From: Neobacillus cucumis
Lineage (GTDB): Bacteria > Bacillota > Bacilli > Bacillales > Cytobacillaceae
Direction of reading: 5' to 3'
Assembly: GCF_016908975.1 (NCBI RefSeq)
Contig: NZ_JAFBEX010000032.1
Span: forward strand, 1-47,401
Length of the DNA stretch: 47,401 bases
Shown: positions 1-7,834 of the stretch, one piece after another
How the letters are laid out: every line of letters starts with the position of its first letter
How positions within the stretch are numbered: position 1 is the stretch's first letter
The notes under the pieces: generated by a model
Seen by the model: the letters and a program-made list of their open reading frames with translations, nothing else
The model's database searches: none
Told to the model about the DNA's origin: nothing
Program-made: the position numbers and the translations under genes

Positions 1-89
1 CGCTCAAGTGGCTCTACGACGAACTTACCATACTTGGCATCATCGTTGATCTCAATCGTTTCGATTTTTGGTTTTTCTATTTCGATCAT
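1..89 (-). CDS. rpoA: RNA polymerase alpha subunit, N-terminal fragment
   Basis: Only the first 29 complete codons lie in the window; the gene runs off the left edge. The visible peptide begins MIEIEKPKIETIEIND and continues to VVEPLE, the typical start of the Bacillus alpha subunit, whose N-terminal domain dimerises and seeds assembly of beta and beta'. The ATG at 89 follows a strong GGAGG site. It lies 173 bp downstream of rpsK, the usual order rpmJ-rpsM-rpsK-rpoA. The recognition is certain although the fragment is short. Confidence 0.93.
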   Translation of the reverse strand, partial: MIEIEKPKIETIEINDDAKYGKFVVEPLE

Positions 90-262
90 CAAATAACCCT
101 CCTTCAAAACGTCGAAACTTCATTAGGTATTCCTAACTGAAATTCCCCCATGTATACGTTCCCGTTTTGTGCACAACAACTGGAATAACTATTCTGTATT
201 AGTGCAAATATTCAATATCATATCCCATTATAGACACATGATACGAATTCTATACAGAAAAA
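90..262 (-). other. rpsK-rpoA spacer, possible internal promoter
   Basis: This 173-bp gap is much longer than the other gaps in the cluster. On the minus strand it contains a perfect TATAAT (about 223-228) but I see no convincing -35 box 16-18 bp upstream of it, so an internal rpoA promoter is only a possibility. No open reading frame or clear terminator hairpin was seen. Confidence 0.3.
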
Positions 263-652
263 TTAAACACGACGACGTTTTGGTGGACGGCATCCATTAT
301 GAGGAACAGGTGTAACGTCTTTGATAGCAGTTACTTCAAGACCAGCAGCTTGAAGAGCACGGATAGCTGCTTCACGGCCTGCACCAGGTCCTTTTACAGT
401 AACTTCAAGAGTTTTCATACCATGTTCAATAGAAGTTTTAGCTGCAGTTTCAGCTGCCATTTGAGCTGCGAATGGAGTAGATTTACGAGAACCTTTAAAT
501 CCAAGCGCACCTGCACTTGACCAAGAAATTGCATTACCATGAACATCAGTGATAGTTACAATTGTATTGTTAAATGTTGAACGGATATGAGCAATACCAG
601 ATTCAATATTCTTTTTAACACGACGTTTACGTGTATTTGTTTTACGTGCCAT
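263..652 (-). CDS. rpsK: 30S ribosomal protein S11
   Basis: 129 residues, the usual Bacillus length. S11 sits on the platform of the small subunit and helps shape the mRNA exit site. The sequence shows the hallmark NNTIVTITD strand, the central GARKS-like segment (here GSRKST) and the basic C-terminal tail ending CRPPKRRRV. ATG start with a good AGGAGG site 22 bp after rpsM. Part of the alpha operon with rpsM upstream and rpoA downstream. Confidence 0.98.
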   Translation of the reverse strand: MARKTNTRKRRVKKNIESGIAHIRSTFNNTIVTITDVHGNAISWSSAGALGFKGSRKSTPFAAQMAAETAAKTSIEHGMKTLEVTVKGPGAGREAAIRALQAAGLEVTAIKDVTPVPHNGCRPPKRRRV

Positions 653-674
653 TTAAATTAACCTCCTTTGCCGA

Positions 675-1040
675 TTACTTCTTCTTGTTCGCAACAGTCT
701 TACGAGGACCTTTGCGTGTACGAGCGTTGTTTTTCGTATTTTGTCCACGAACCGGTAAACCACGACGATGACGTAATCCGCGGTAGCAGCCGATTTCCAT
801 TAAACGCTTAATGTTAAGAGAAACTTCACGGCGAAGATCACCTTCGACTTTTAACTTGTCGATGATGTCACGGATTTTGTTTAATTCGTCTTCTGTTAAA
901 TCACGTACACGAGTATTTTCTGAAACACCAGCTTCAGCTAATACTTTTTGTGCAGTAGCTTTACCAATACCATAAATGTAAGTCAAAGAGATAACTACAC
1001 GTTTTTCACGTGGAATATCTACACCAGCAATACGTGCCAT
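675..1040 (-). CDS. rpsM: 30S ribosomal protein S13
   Basis: 121 residues. S13 lies in the head of the 30S subunit and contacts the P-site tRNA and, through bridges B1a/b, the large subunit. The N-terminus MARIAGVDIPREKRV, the helix-hairpin segment YIYGIGKATA and the basic C-terminal tail RGQNTKNNARTRKGPRK are diagnostic. Start codon ATG with a GGAGG site; 21 bp downstream of rpmJ and 22 bp upstream of rpsK, consistent with one transcript. Confidence 0.98.
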   Translation of the reverse strand: MARIAGVDIPREKRVVISLTYIYGIGKATAQKVLAEAGVSENTRVRDLTEDELNKIRDIIDKLKVEGDLRREVSLNIKRLMEIGCYRGLRHRRGLPVRGQNTKNNARTRKGPRKTVANKKK

Positions 1041-1061
1041 AATGAGCGCACCTCCTTAAAA

Positions 1062-1175
1062 TTAACCTTGTTTTTGTTTATGTTTAGGGTTTTCACAGAT
1101 AACCATAACTTTTCCGCGTCTACGGATAACTTTGCACTTTTCGCAGATCGGTTTGACAGATGGTCTTACTTTCAT
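1062..1175 (-). CDS. rpmJ: 50S ribosomal protein L36
   Basis: A 37-residue protein. It begins [15 protein letters not shown] and ends [10 protein letters not shown]. The zinc ribbon ligands Cys11, Cys14, Cys27 and His32 are all present, so this is the zinc-binding (C+) form of L36, the smallest protein of the large subunit. An AGGAGG site precedes the ATG. Its position between infA (43 bp upstream) and rpsM is the standard Firmicute order. Confidence 0.97.
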
Positions 1176-1218
1176 TATCCTAACCTCCTTAATAGTACGG
1201 AGTGCAAGCAAGCATTTT

Positions 1219-1437
1219 TTATTTGAAGCGGTAGGTAATTCTTCCGCGTGTTAAGTCATATGGAGAAAGCTCAACTGTTACTTTGTCACCAGGAAGAATT
1301 CGAATAAAATGCATACGAATTTTACCGGAAACATGAGCCAGCACTGTATGACCATTTTCTAATTCTACCTTAAACATCGCATTCGGCAAAGTTTCAAGCA
1401 CTTTACCTTCAATTTCAATAACATCGTCTTTGGCCAA
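1219..1437 (-). CDS. infA: Translation initiation factor IF-1
   Basis: 72 residues forming a single S1/OB-fold domain, which occupies the ribosomal A site during initiation with IF-2 and IF-3. The body ([42 protein letters not shown]) matches Bacillus IF-1 along its whole length. The start at 1437 is a TTG codon preceded by GGGAG at a workable distance; there is no nearby ATG that would keep the family N-terminus AKDDVIE. It lies 277 bp downstream of adk, a gap that holds a relic of map instead of an intact map gene. Confidence 0.97.
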
Positions 1438-1525
1438 AAGTTTCGTCTCCCTTCTTCATCAAAAATAGTGTTCGAAAATTTATTGCAAACCTATCAATCG
1501 CACAACAATAGCAACCTTATAATAT

Positions 1526-1693
1526 TACCATATTGTTCGTCTTCTGTCCGCAAGTTTTTTCTACATATGCAAGAATAAGTAATTCCTCATGTAAGTCTTG
1601 CCCAACTCTCGGTTCTACATACTCAATAATATAGAAAAGCTATTTTCTAGCACATACCTTTGAAGCTATTGGAAGAGTTATCGAGAGTCGCTC
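1526..1693 (-). pseudogene. map: Relic of methionine aminopeptidase gene (map)
   Basis: The 277 bp between adk and infA carry decayed coding sequence in three frames. Reading the minus strand, 1693-1682 gives ERLS. A second frame gives LQRYVLENSFSIL (1665-1627), which resembles the family segment IQTYVENEQFSVV. A third frame gives EYVEPRVGQDLHEE, with the VGQDLHEE core at 1606-1583, matching the Map block EYVGHGVGQDLHED; the GHG containing the active-site histidine has become EPR. Weak similarity continues to an MV at about 1526-1531. Stop codons interrupt the other frames, and the first half and the last part of the gene are gone. In B. subtilis intact map stands exactly here, after adk. The family sequence used for comparison is recalled, not aligned by software. 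Confidence 0.8.
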
Positions 1694-1714
1694 GCACGAT
1701 TATACCATTGACCA

Positions 1715-2365
1715 TTAACGTAGATCCCCAAGTAATTGCTGGATATCAGCGAATACTTTTCGTATATCTTGTTGGCCATCAATGGTACGAAGATAGCCTT
1801 TTGTTTCATAAAAAGTTAGTAATGGCTCTTGTTGTTTGATATTTACATCTAACCGGTTTTGAACGGTTTCCGCATTATCATCAGCTCTTTGGTACAGTTC
1901 TCCGCCACATTTGTCGCAGACACCCTCTTTTGCAGGAGGATTAAAGATTAAATGATAAGTGGAACCACATTCTTTACAGATTCGACGTCCAGTCAAACGA
2001 TCCATTAAGATACTTTTATCAACATTAATATTAATTACATAATCTATTTGCTTTTCTAGATCAGTAAGTAGATTTTCCAAAGCATCAGCTTGAGGTACAG
2101 TTCTAGGAAATCCATCTAAAAGGAATCCCTTTTGACAGTCTTCTTTGCTTAATCGTTCACGTACAATACCGATGGTAACCTCATCAGGGACAAGTTCACC
2201 TTTATCCATGAATGATTTCGCTTGTAAACCTAGTTCTGTTCCTTCTTTCATCGCTGCACGGAACATATCTCCAGTAGAGATATGAGGGATGCCGTATTCC
2301 TCGACGATTCTTTCAGCTTGTGTGCCCTTACCGGCACCTGGAAGCCCCATTAATACTAAATTCAC
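1715..2365 (-). CDS. adk: Adenylate kinase
   Basis: 216 residues; interconverts ATP + AMP and 2 ADP in the cytoplasm. The P-loop GLPGAGKGT is at residues 7-15. This is the long form with a LID domain, and the LID carries four cysteines (Cys130, Cys133, Cys150, Cys153) for the structural zinc typical of Gram-positive enzymes. The lid arginines (GRRI) and the DGFPRT motif (about 84-89) are intact. The start is GTG at 2365 behind a GGGGG-type site. It lies 57 bp downstream of secY as in Bacillus, but the usual downstream partner map is only a relic. Confidence 0.97.
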   Translation of the reverse strand: MNLVLMGLPGAGKGTQAERIVEEYGIPHISTGDMFRAAMKEGTELGLQAKSFMDKGELVPDEVTIGIVRERLSKEDCQKGFLLDGFPRTVPQADALENLLTDLEKQIDYVININVDKSILMDRLTGRRICKECGSTYHLIFNPPAKEGVCDKCGGELYQRADDNAETVQNRLDVNIKQQEPLLTFYETKGYLRTIDGQQDIRKVFADIQQLLGDLR

Positions 2366-2391
2366 ACGTGTTCCCCCTCGTGCTCTTTGTG

Positions 2392-2420
2392 GGTTTTAGG
2401 GCTCTTAAGTCCCTAAAACC
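2392..2420 (-). other. Perfect hairpin in secY-adk gap
   Basis: A 10-bp perfect inverted repeat (GGTTTTAGGG / CCCTAAAACC, 9-nt loop) fills most of the 57-bp gap. On the minus strand it is followed by CACAAAGAG and not by a U tract, so it is not a standard intrinsic terminator. It could be an mRNA processing or stability element, or a partial attenuator between secY and adk. Confidence 0.6.
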
Positions 2421-2422
2421 AT

Positions 2423-3718
2423 TTATTTTATAAAGCCTTTATAATGACGTTTAACAAGCTGTGCTTCAAGCTGTTTATACGTATCGAGCGCAACGCCGAC
2501 AACGATCAACAGACTTGTTCCACCAATTTGAGCAGATTGCGGTAAATTCGCAAATTTTATAAAAATTGTCGGAAGTATCGCAATAATGGTTAAGAATATG
2601 GCACCTACAAAAGTTAAACGGTATAGGACGCGAGTTAAGTATTCCTGTGTGCTTTTACCTGGACGAATACCAGGGATATAGCCGCTTTGCTTTTGCAAGT
2701 TTTCCGCAGCTTGTTCTGGGTTTACTTGGATAAAAGCATAGAAATAAGTGAACGCGATAATTAATATTGCATATAAGGTCATCCCAACAGGATGGGTATA
2801 ATCAAAGTTTGTTGTAATCCACATCGTTACTTCATTTGATGGAAAAAATGATGCAATCGTTCTTGGTGTTACAATAAACGATACGGCAAAAATAACTGGA
2901 ATTACCCCAGCCGCATTAACTTTTAGCGGCATATGTGTAGATTGTCCACCGACAGGATTTTTTCCTGCCACCACACGTTTAGCGTATTGAATTGGAATTT
3001 TACGATTGGCCTGTTGAATAAAGATAACTCCAACAACAATTGCAACAATTGCAAGTGCAATGACTAGAACCGTTACAATACGTATGAATAATGCCTCACC
3101 CGCATTTTCAAACTGTTGAACATAAATCTGATTAATCGTATTTGGTATACCAGCAGCAATCCCTGCAAAGATGATAATGGAAATACCATTTCCAACACCC
3201 TTTTCAGTGATCTGCTCACCAAGCCACATCAAAAATGATGTTCCAGCAGTTAGCGTTACAGCAATTAGTAGATACGTACCAATACCAGAATTCTCAATTA
3301 ATTGTCCGCTAGCTAGGTTATTAAAACCATAGGACATACCTAATGCTTGGATAAATCCAAGCACAACAGTAAAATATCGGGTGAGTTGAGCAATCTTACG
3401 ACGGCCTGCTTCACCTTGCTTGGACCATTCCGTAAATTTTGGAACAACGTCCATTTGTAAAAGCTGAATGATAATCGAAGCGGTGATATACGGCATAATA
3501 CCCATTGCAAAGATGGAGAATTGTTTTAATGCTCCACCTCCAAAGGTATTAAGAATTCCGAAAACACTTAGCTTATCTTGATTAGCAAGTACCTCAGCAT
3601 TTACATTTGGTACAGGAATAAATGTACCTAGTCGAAAAACGACTAACATTAAAAGGGTAAAGATGATTTTACGTCTTATCTCACTCACGCGCATAAAATT
3701 GGAGATAGTCTGGAACAT
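2423..3718 (-). CDS. secY: Protein translocase subunit SecY
   Basis: 431 residues, the channel subunit of the Sec translocon in the cytoplasmic membrane; its partner secE is at 29977-30159. Ten hydrophobic membrane segments are visible, starting near residue 18. The plug region and the motif GIMPYITASIIIQLL (about 73-87) are typical, as are the cytoplasmic loop PIQYAKR (about 243-249) and the C-terminal KRHYKGFIK. The ATG overlaps the rplO stop by one base (TAATG), indicating translational coupling. The gene closes the spc cluster. Confidence 0.98.
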   Translation of the reverse strand: MFQTISNFMRVSEIRRKIIFTLLMLVVFRLGTFIPVPNVNAEVLANQDKLSVFGILNTFGGGALKQFSIFAMGIMPYITASIIIQLLQMDVVPKFTEWSKQGEAGRRKIAQLTRYFTVVLGFIQALGMSYGFNNLASGQLIENSGIGTYLLIAVTLTAGTSFLMWLGEQITEKGVGNGISIIIFAGIAAGIPNTINQIYVQQFENAGEALFIRIVTVLVIALAIVAIVVGVIFIQQANRKIPIQYAKRVVAGKNPVGGQSTHMPLKVNAAGVIPVIFAVSFIVTPRTIASFFPSNEVTMWITTNFDYTHPVGMTLYAILIIAFTYFYAFIQVNPEQAAENLQKQSGYIPGIRPGKSTQEYLTRVLYRLTFVGAIFLTIIAILPTIFIKFANLPQSAQIGGTSLLIVVGVALDTYKQLEAQLVKRHYKGFIK

Positions 3719-4158
3719 TAGATCACCTCAGTAGTTCCACCAGCAGCTTCGATCGCTTCCTTAGCAGCAGAGGAGAATTTGTGAGCTTTAACAGTCAACT
3801 TTTTCTCTACGTTCCCTTTAGCAAGAATTTTGATCCCTGCTTTTTCATTACTTACCACGCCTGATTCGATAAGAAGTTCTGGAGTAACTTCTGTACCTTC
3901 TTCAAAGCGATTTAAAGCATCAAGGTTAACAACTGCATATTCTTTACGGCTAATATTGGTAAAACCACGTTTTGGTAAACGACGGTATAAAGGTGTTTGA
4001 CCACCTTCAAAACCTAGACGGACACCGCCGCCTGAACGAGCGTTTTGACCTTTATGACCTTTACCTGCAGTTTTACCTTGACCAGAACCGATTCCACGAC
4101 CTAAACGTTTGCGTTCTTGACGAGAACCTTCGGCAGGCTTTAATTCATGAAGTTTCAT
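3718..4158 (-). CDS. rplO: 50S ribosomal protein L15
   Basis: 146 residues. L15 is an early assembly protein near the central core of the large subunit. The glycine/arginine-rich N-terminal extension (RLGRGIGSGQGKTAGKGHKGQ) and GFEGGQTPLYRRLPKRGF are diagnostic. I placed the start at 4158 (MKLHELKPAEGS), which follows an AAGGAGG site; a longer frame begins ten codons upstream but adds sequence that no family member has. The stop overlaps the secY start. Confidence 0.97.
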   Translation of the reverse strand: MKLHELKPAEGSRQERKRLGRGIGSGQGKTAGKGHKGQNARSGGGVRLGFEGGQTPLYRRLPKRGFTNISRKEYAVVNLDALNRFEEGTEVTPELLIESGVVSNEKAGIKILAKGNVEKKLTVKAHKFSSAAKEAIEAAGGTTEVI

Positions 4159-4192
4159 ACTTGGCACCTCCTTATGAAAGAAAAACAATTAA

Positions 4193-4375
4193 TTATTGTT
4201 CTTTAACTGTTACAAGGTGAGCAACTTTGTTGATCATACCGCGAATAGCAGCGTTATCTTGATGCTCAACTGTTTGATTTACTTTACGTAATCCTAATGC
4301 TGTTACTGTAGCACGTTGGTCTTCAGGGCGACCAATTACGCTGCGGCTAAGGGTAACTAATAGTTTGTTCGCCAT
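4193..4375 (-). CDS. rpmD: 50S ribosomal protein L30
   Basis: 60 residues, the short bacterial L30 with one ferredoxin-like fold. It begins MANKLLVTLSRSVIGRPEDQ and shows the family LGLRKVNQTVEH segment. The site GGGGGG precedes the ATG. It sits 13 bp after rpsE and 34 bp before rplO within the spc cluster. Confidence 0.97.
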   Translation of the reverse strand: MANKLLVTLSRSVIGRPEDQRATVTALGLRKVNQTVEHQDNAAIRGMINKVAHLVTVKEQ

Positions 4376-4388
4376 TTGAATTCCCCCC

Positions 4389-4889
4389 TTATCCTAACAG
4401 TTCTTCTACTGATTTACCGCGTAGTTTTGCTACGTCTTCAGCACGTTTTAATTGTTTTAAACCATCGATTGTTGCACGAACCATATTAATCGGTGTGTTA
4501 GTTCCTAATGATTTAGAAAGGATATCAGCTACCCCGCCTAATTCAAGTACAGCACGAACTGGACCACCAGCGATAACTCCAGTACCTTCAGAAGCAGGTT
4601 TTAAGAGGATTTCGCCAGCACCAAAACGTCCGATAACTTGGTGAGGAATTGTTGTTCCAACCATTGGTACTTCGACTAAATTTTTCTTTGCATCTTCGAT
4701 GGCTTTACGGATCGCATCTGGTACTTCTTGTGCTTTACCAGTACCGAAACCTACATGACCGTTTTTATCCCCAACTACTACAAGAGCAGAGAAACGGAAA
4801 CGACGTCCACCTTTAACAACTTTCGCAACACGGTTAACCGTAACTACGCGTTCTTCAAGTTCAAGTTTGTTTGGATCAATACGACGCAT
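4389..4889 (-). CDS. rpsE: 30S ribosomal protein S5
   Basis: 166 residues, an accuracy protein at the mRNA entry side of the 30S subunit. The N-terminal double-stranded-RNA-binding-like domain (VVTVNRVAKVVKGGRRFRF) includes the loop in which spectinomycin-resistance changes occur in other bacteria; here it reads as the ordinary form. The C-terminal part has GTGVIAGGPVRAVLELGGV. ATG start with an AGGAGG site, 24 bp after rplR. Confidence 0.98.
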   Translation of the reverse strand: MRRIDPNKLELEERVVTVNRVAKVVKGGRRFRFSALVVVGDKNGHVGFGTGKAQEVPDAIRKAIEDAKKNLVEVPMVGTTIPHQVIGRFGAGEILLKPASEGTGVIAGGPVRAVLELGGVADILSKSLGTNTPINMVRATIDGLKQLKRAEDVAKLRGKSVEELLG

Positions 4890-4913
4890 CTTTTTGTGTC
4901 CCTCCTTTGACTA

Positions 4914-5276
4914 TTAAAATTGTAAGCCGTTCTCACGTGCAGCATCTGCTAATGCTTGCACACGTCCATGATATAGGTATCCCCCACGGTCAAAAACCAC
5001 AGCAGAAATACCTTTCTCAACAGCACGTTTAGCAACTAATTCACCGACCGCTTTTGCAGCTTCAACATTACTAGTAGATTCAAGACCGAAATCTTTTTCT
5101 TTAGTAGAAGCACTTGCTAAAGTGACACCATTGATGTCATCGATAATTTGAGCATAAATGTGTTTGTTTGAACGGAACACATTTAGACGTGGACGAGCAG
5201 AAGTACCGCTAAGTTTCGCACGAACACGAGCGTGTCTTTTCTTGCGAGTAGCGTTCTTATCTTGCTTCGTAATCAT
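4914..5276 (-). CDS. rplR: 50S ribosomal protein L18
   Basis: 120 residues. L18 binds 5S rRNA together with L5 and L25 in the central protuberance. Visible blocks are the basic N-terminus RKKRHARVRAKLSGT, the strand RPRLNVFRSNKHIYAQIIDD and the C-terminal FDRGGYLYHGRVQALADAARE, all family hallmarks. It lies between rplF and rpsE with short gaps. Confidence 0.98.
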   Translation of the reverse strand: MITKQDKNATRKKRHARVRAKLSGTSARPRLNVFRSNKHIYAQIIDDINGVTLASASTKEKDFGLESTSNVEAAKAVGELVAKRAVEKGISAVVFDRGGYLYHGRVQALADAARENGLQF

Positions 5277-5308
5277 TTACGTCACTCCTTTCGTTTACTT
5301 ATGCGGCA

Positions 5309-5845
5309 TTACTTACCAGTTTTACCTTCTTTACGACGAACAAATTCGCCTTCGTAACGGATTCCTTTGCCTTTATATGGCTCTGGAGGACGGACTTGAC
5401 GGATGTTGGCTGCTAATGCACCAACACGTTCTTTATCAGTACCTTTAACAATAACTTTTGTGTTAGATGGTACTTCAATTTCAAGGCCAGCTTCAGGTTC
5501 AATTTCAACTGGATGTGAGTATCCAACGTTTAATACAAGTTTGTTACCTTGCTTTTGCGCACGGTATCCAACCCCGATTAACTCTAGACCTCTTGTGAAG
5601 CCAGTAGAAACACCTTCAACCATGTTTGCGATTACCGCACGAGTTGTACCGTGCAATGCGCGGTGTTCTTTAACGTCAGATGGACGAGTGATTGTTACAG
5701 TGTTTTCTTCTACGTTAATTGTGATATCAGGATTAAAAGTACGAGTTAGTTCGCCTTTAGGTCCTTTAACAGTCACAGTATTGTTGTTTAGGGTAATCGT
5801 AACTCCTGCTGGAATTTCGATTGGTTTTTTTCCTACGCGAGACAT
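5309..5845 (-). CDS. rplF: 50S ribosomal protein L6
   Basis: 178 residues made of two similar alpha/beta domains; it contacts 23S rRNA near the sarcin-ricin loop and the factor-binding site. It starts MSRVGKKPIEIPAGV and has the diagnostic VKGPKGEL and the C-terminal signature RPPEPYKGKGIRYEGE. An AGGTGC-type site precedes the ATG. Spacing to rpsH is 30 bp. Confidence 0.98.
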   Translation of the reverse strand: MSRVGKKPIEIPAGVTITLNNNTVTVKGPKGELTRTFNPDITINVEENTVTITRPSDVKEHRALHGTTRAVIANMVEGVSTGFTRGLELIGVGYRAQKQGNKLVLNVGYSHPVEIEPEAGLEIEVPSNTKVIVKGTDKERVGALAANIRQVRPPEPYKGKGIRYEGEFVRRKEGKTGK

Positions 5846-5875
5846 TTAGTGCACCTCCATTCATTCAAAAACTGA

Positions 5876-6274
5876 TTACCAAACGTAAGCTAAAACTTCG
5901 CCGCCGATTTGTTTTGCACGAGCTTCTTTATCAGTGATAACACCAGTTGATGTTGAAACTAACGCGATACCAAGACCGTTAAGTACACGTGGTACCTCAT
6001 TTGATTTAGCGTAAACACGAAGTCCAGGCTTGCTTATGCGCTTAAGACCAGTAATAACACGTTCGTTATTTGCACCGTATTTTAAGAAGATACGGATAAT
6101 ACCTTGTTTATTATCTTCGATAAACTCAACGTCACGTACGAAGCCTTCACGCTTAAGAATTTCTGCGATTTCTTTCTTTAAATTAGAAGCAGGCACTTCT
6201 AACTTTTCGTGACGTACCATGTTCGCATTACGAATGCGAGTAAGCATATCAGCAATTGGATCTGTCATGACCAT
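5876..6274 (-). CDS. rpsH: 30S ribosomal protein S8
   Basis: 132 residues. S8 binds helix 21 of 16S rRNA and nucleates the central domain; in enteric bacteria it also represses the spc operon, but whether that occurs here cannot be read from this sequence. The start MVMTDPIADMLTRIRNAN and the C-terminal STSTGVITDKEARAK are characteristic. The first ATG (6274) was kept because it is best placed behind the AGGAGG site. Confidence 0.97.
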   Translation of the reverse strand: MVMTDPIADMLTRIRNANMVRHEKLEVPASNLKKEIAEILKREGFVRDVEFIEDNKQGIIRIFLKYGANNERVITGLKRISKPGLRVYAKSNEVPRVLNGLGIALVSTSTGVITDKEARAKQIGGEVLAYVW

Positions 6275-6303
6275 TATTTTTACCTCCTTCCCAACTTCTA
6301 GTT

Positions 6304-6489
6304 TTACCAGCTAGCTTTTTTAACACCAGGAATTTGTCCTTTGTATGCTAATTCACGGAAACAAATACGGCAAAGCTTAAATTTACGGTATACAGAGTGT
6401 GGACGTCCGCAACGTTCGCAACGTGTGTACTCTTGTACTTTGAATTTAGGCGTGCGTTGTTGTTTCGCAATCATTGACTTTTTAGCCAC
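6304..6489 (-). CDS. rpsN: 30S ribosomal protein S14, zinc-binding type Z
   Basis: 61 residues, the short zinc-containing form of S14. Cysteines at 24, 27, 40 and 43 (CERC ... CRIC) make the zinc site. Many Bacillus species keep a second zinc-independent S14 elsewhere that is induced under zinc limitation; this is the housekeeping version in the spc cluster. The start codon is GTG at 6489, behind GGGAGG. Confidence 0.97.
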   Translation of the reverse strand: MAKKSMIAKQQRTPKFKVQEYTRCERCGRPHSVYRKFKLCRICFRELAYKGQIPGVKKASW

Positions 6490-6513
6490 GTTTTCGCCTC
6501 CCTTATTTAACGA

Positions 6514-7053
6514 TTACTTTTGGAATGGCATTCCAAATTGAGTTAAAAGTTCACGTGATTCTTCATCAGTGTTTGCAGTCGTTACGATAACGATATCCAT
6601 ACCACGAACTTTGCTTACTTTATCGTAATCAATTTCAGGGAAGATTAATTGTTCTTTAATACCCAATGTGTAGTTACCGCGACCATCGAATGCTTTTTTA
6701 GAAACACCACGGAAGTCACGTACACGAGGTAAAGAAACGGAAACTAATTTATCCAAGAATTCGTACATGCGCTCACCGCGAAGTGTAACTTTTGCACCGA
6801 TTGGCATACCTTCACGAAGACGGAAGCCAGCGATAGACTTTTTCGCACGAGTAACAACTGGTTTTTGACCAGTAATAGTTGCTAGTTCTTCAACAGCATT
6901 ATCAAGTGCTTTTGCATTTGCAACTGCATCACCAACACCCATGTTGATTACGATCTTTTCAATTTTTGGTACTTCCATAATTGAACTATAGTTGAACTTG
7001 CTCATTAGAGCAGGTGTCACTTCTTTAACAAATTTTTCTTTTAGGCGGTTCAT
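6514..7053 (-). CDS. rplE: 50S ribosomal protein L5
   Basis: 179 residues. L5 binds 5S rRNA and contacts the P-site tRNA and S13. The N-terminus MNRLKEKFVKEVTPALMSKF, the block VINMGVGDAVANAKALD and TGQKPVVTRAKKSIAGFRLREGM are the family signature (shown here in shorter pieces: GVGDAVANAK, RAKKSIAGFR). ATG start with GGGAGG; 26 bp after rplX. Confidence 0.98.
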   Translation of the reverse strand: MNRLKEKFVKEVTPALMSKFNYSSIMEVPKIEKIVINMGVGDAVANAKALDNAVEELATITGQKPVVTRAKKSIAGFRLREGMPIGAKVTLRGERMYEFLDKLVSVSLPRVRDFRGVSKKAFDGRGNYTLGIKEQLIFPEIDYDKVSKVRGMDIVIVTTANTDEESRELLTQFGMPFQK

Positions 7054-7079
7054 GTATTGTACCTCCCTTCTTTTTTAAA

Positions 7080-7388
7080 CTATTTATCTAATACTTCACC
7101 GGATTTTGCTACGCGTACTTTCTTGCCATCAACCGTTGTGTAACCTACACGAGTTGGGTTACCTGTTTTAGGATCGATAGGCATTACGTTTGATACATGG
7201 ATAGGAGCCTCAAAGTTAATGATTCCGCCTTGTGGGTTTACTTGAGAAGGCTTAGAGTGTTTTTTCACAATGTTTACACCTTCAACCACTACACGGCTAT
7301 CTTTTGGATAAGCAGCTAGGATAATACCTGTTTTGCCTTTATCCTTACCAGAGATGACTCTTACTTTATCACCTTTTTTTACATGCAT
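7080..7388 (-). CDS. rplX: 50S ribosomal protein L24
   Basis: 102 residues with an N-terminal KOW motif (MHVKKGDKVRVISGKDKGKT). L24 is one of the two assembly-initiating proteins of the 50S subunit and lies near the exit tunnel. The chosen ATG at 7388 is placed correctly behind GGAGG; an upstream in-frame start would add eight residues across the ribosome-binding site. It lies 36 bp after rplN. Confidence 0.97.
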   Translation of the reverse strand: MHVKKGDKVRVISGKDKGKTGIILAAYPKDSRVVVEGVNIVKKHSKPSQVNPQGGIINFEAPIHVSNVMPIDPKTGNPTRVGYTTVDGKKVRVAKSGEVLDK

Positions 7389-7424
7389 CTGTGCGCACCT
7401 CCTTAAAGGCAATTGATTTTAAAA

Positions 7425-7793
7425 TTATAGTACTTCTGGAGCTAGAGAAACGATCTTCATAAAGTTGTTATCGCGAAGTTCACGTGCAACTGGTCCGAAG
7501 ATACGAGTTCCACGTGGGCTCTTATCATCTTTAATAATGACACATGCGTTTTCGTCGAAACGGATGTATGAACCATCAGGACGACGCGCACCGCTCTTTG
7601 TACGAACAATAACGGCCTTAACAACGTCACCTTTTTTAACAACGCCACCAGGTGTTGCTTGTTTTACTGTACAAACGATCACATCACCAATACCAGCAGT
7701 TTTGCGACCAGAACCACCAAGGACTTTAATCGTAAGTACCTCACGAGCACCAGAGTTGTCAGCAACTTTTAAACGTGATTCTTGTTGAATCAT
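7425..7793 (-). CDS. rplN: 50S ribosomal protein L14
   Basis: 122 residues, a five-stranded barrel protein that forms bridges B5/B8 with 16S rRNA and is contacted by the ribosome-silencing factor RsfS. It starts MIQQESRLKVADNSGAREV and contains the hallmark GGSGRKTAGIGDVI and the C-terminal NNFMKIVSLAPEVL. ATG with GGGAGG; 41 bp after rpsQ. Confidence 0.98.
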   Translation of the reverse strand: MIQQESRLKVADNSGAREVLTIKVLGGSGRKTAGIGDVIVCTVKQATPGGVVKKGDVVKAVIVRTKSGARRPDGSYIRFDENACVIIKDDKSPRGTRIFGPVARELRDNNFMKIVSLAPEVL

Positions 7794-7834
7794 GTGTGTA
7801 ACCTCCCTTCGGAAATGTTGCGTAATCCGAACAA

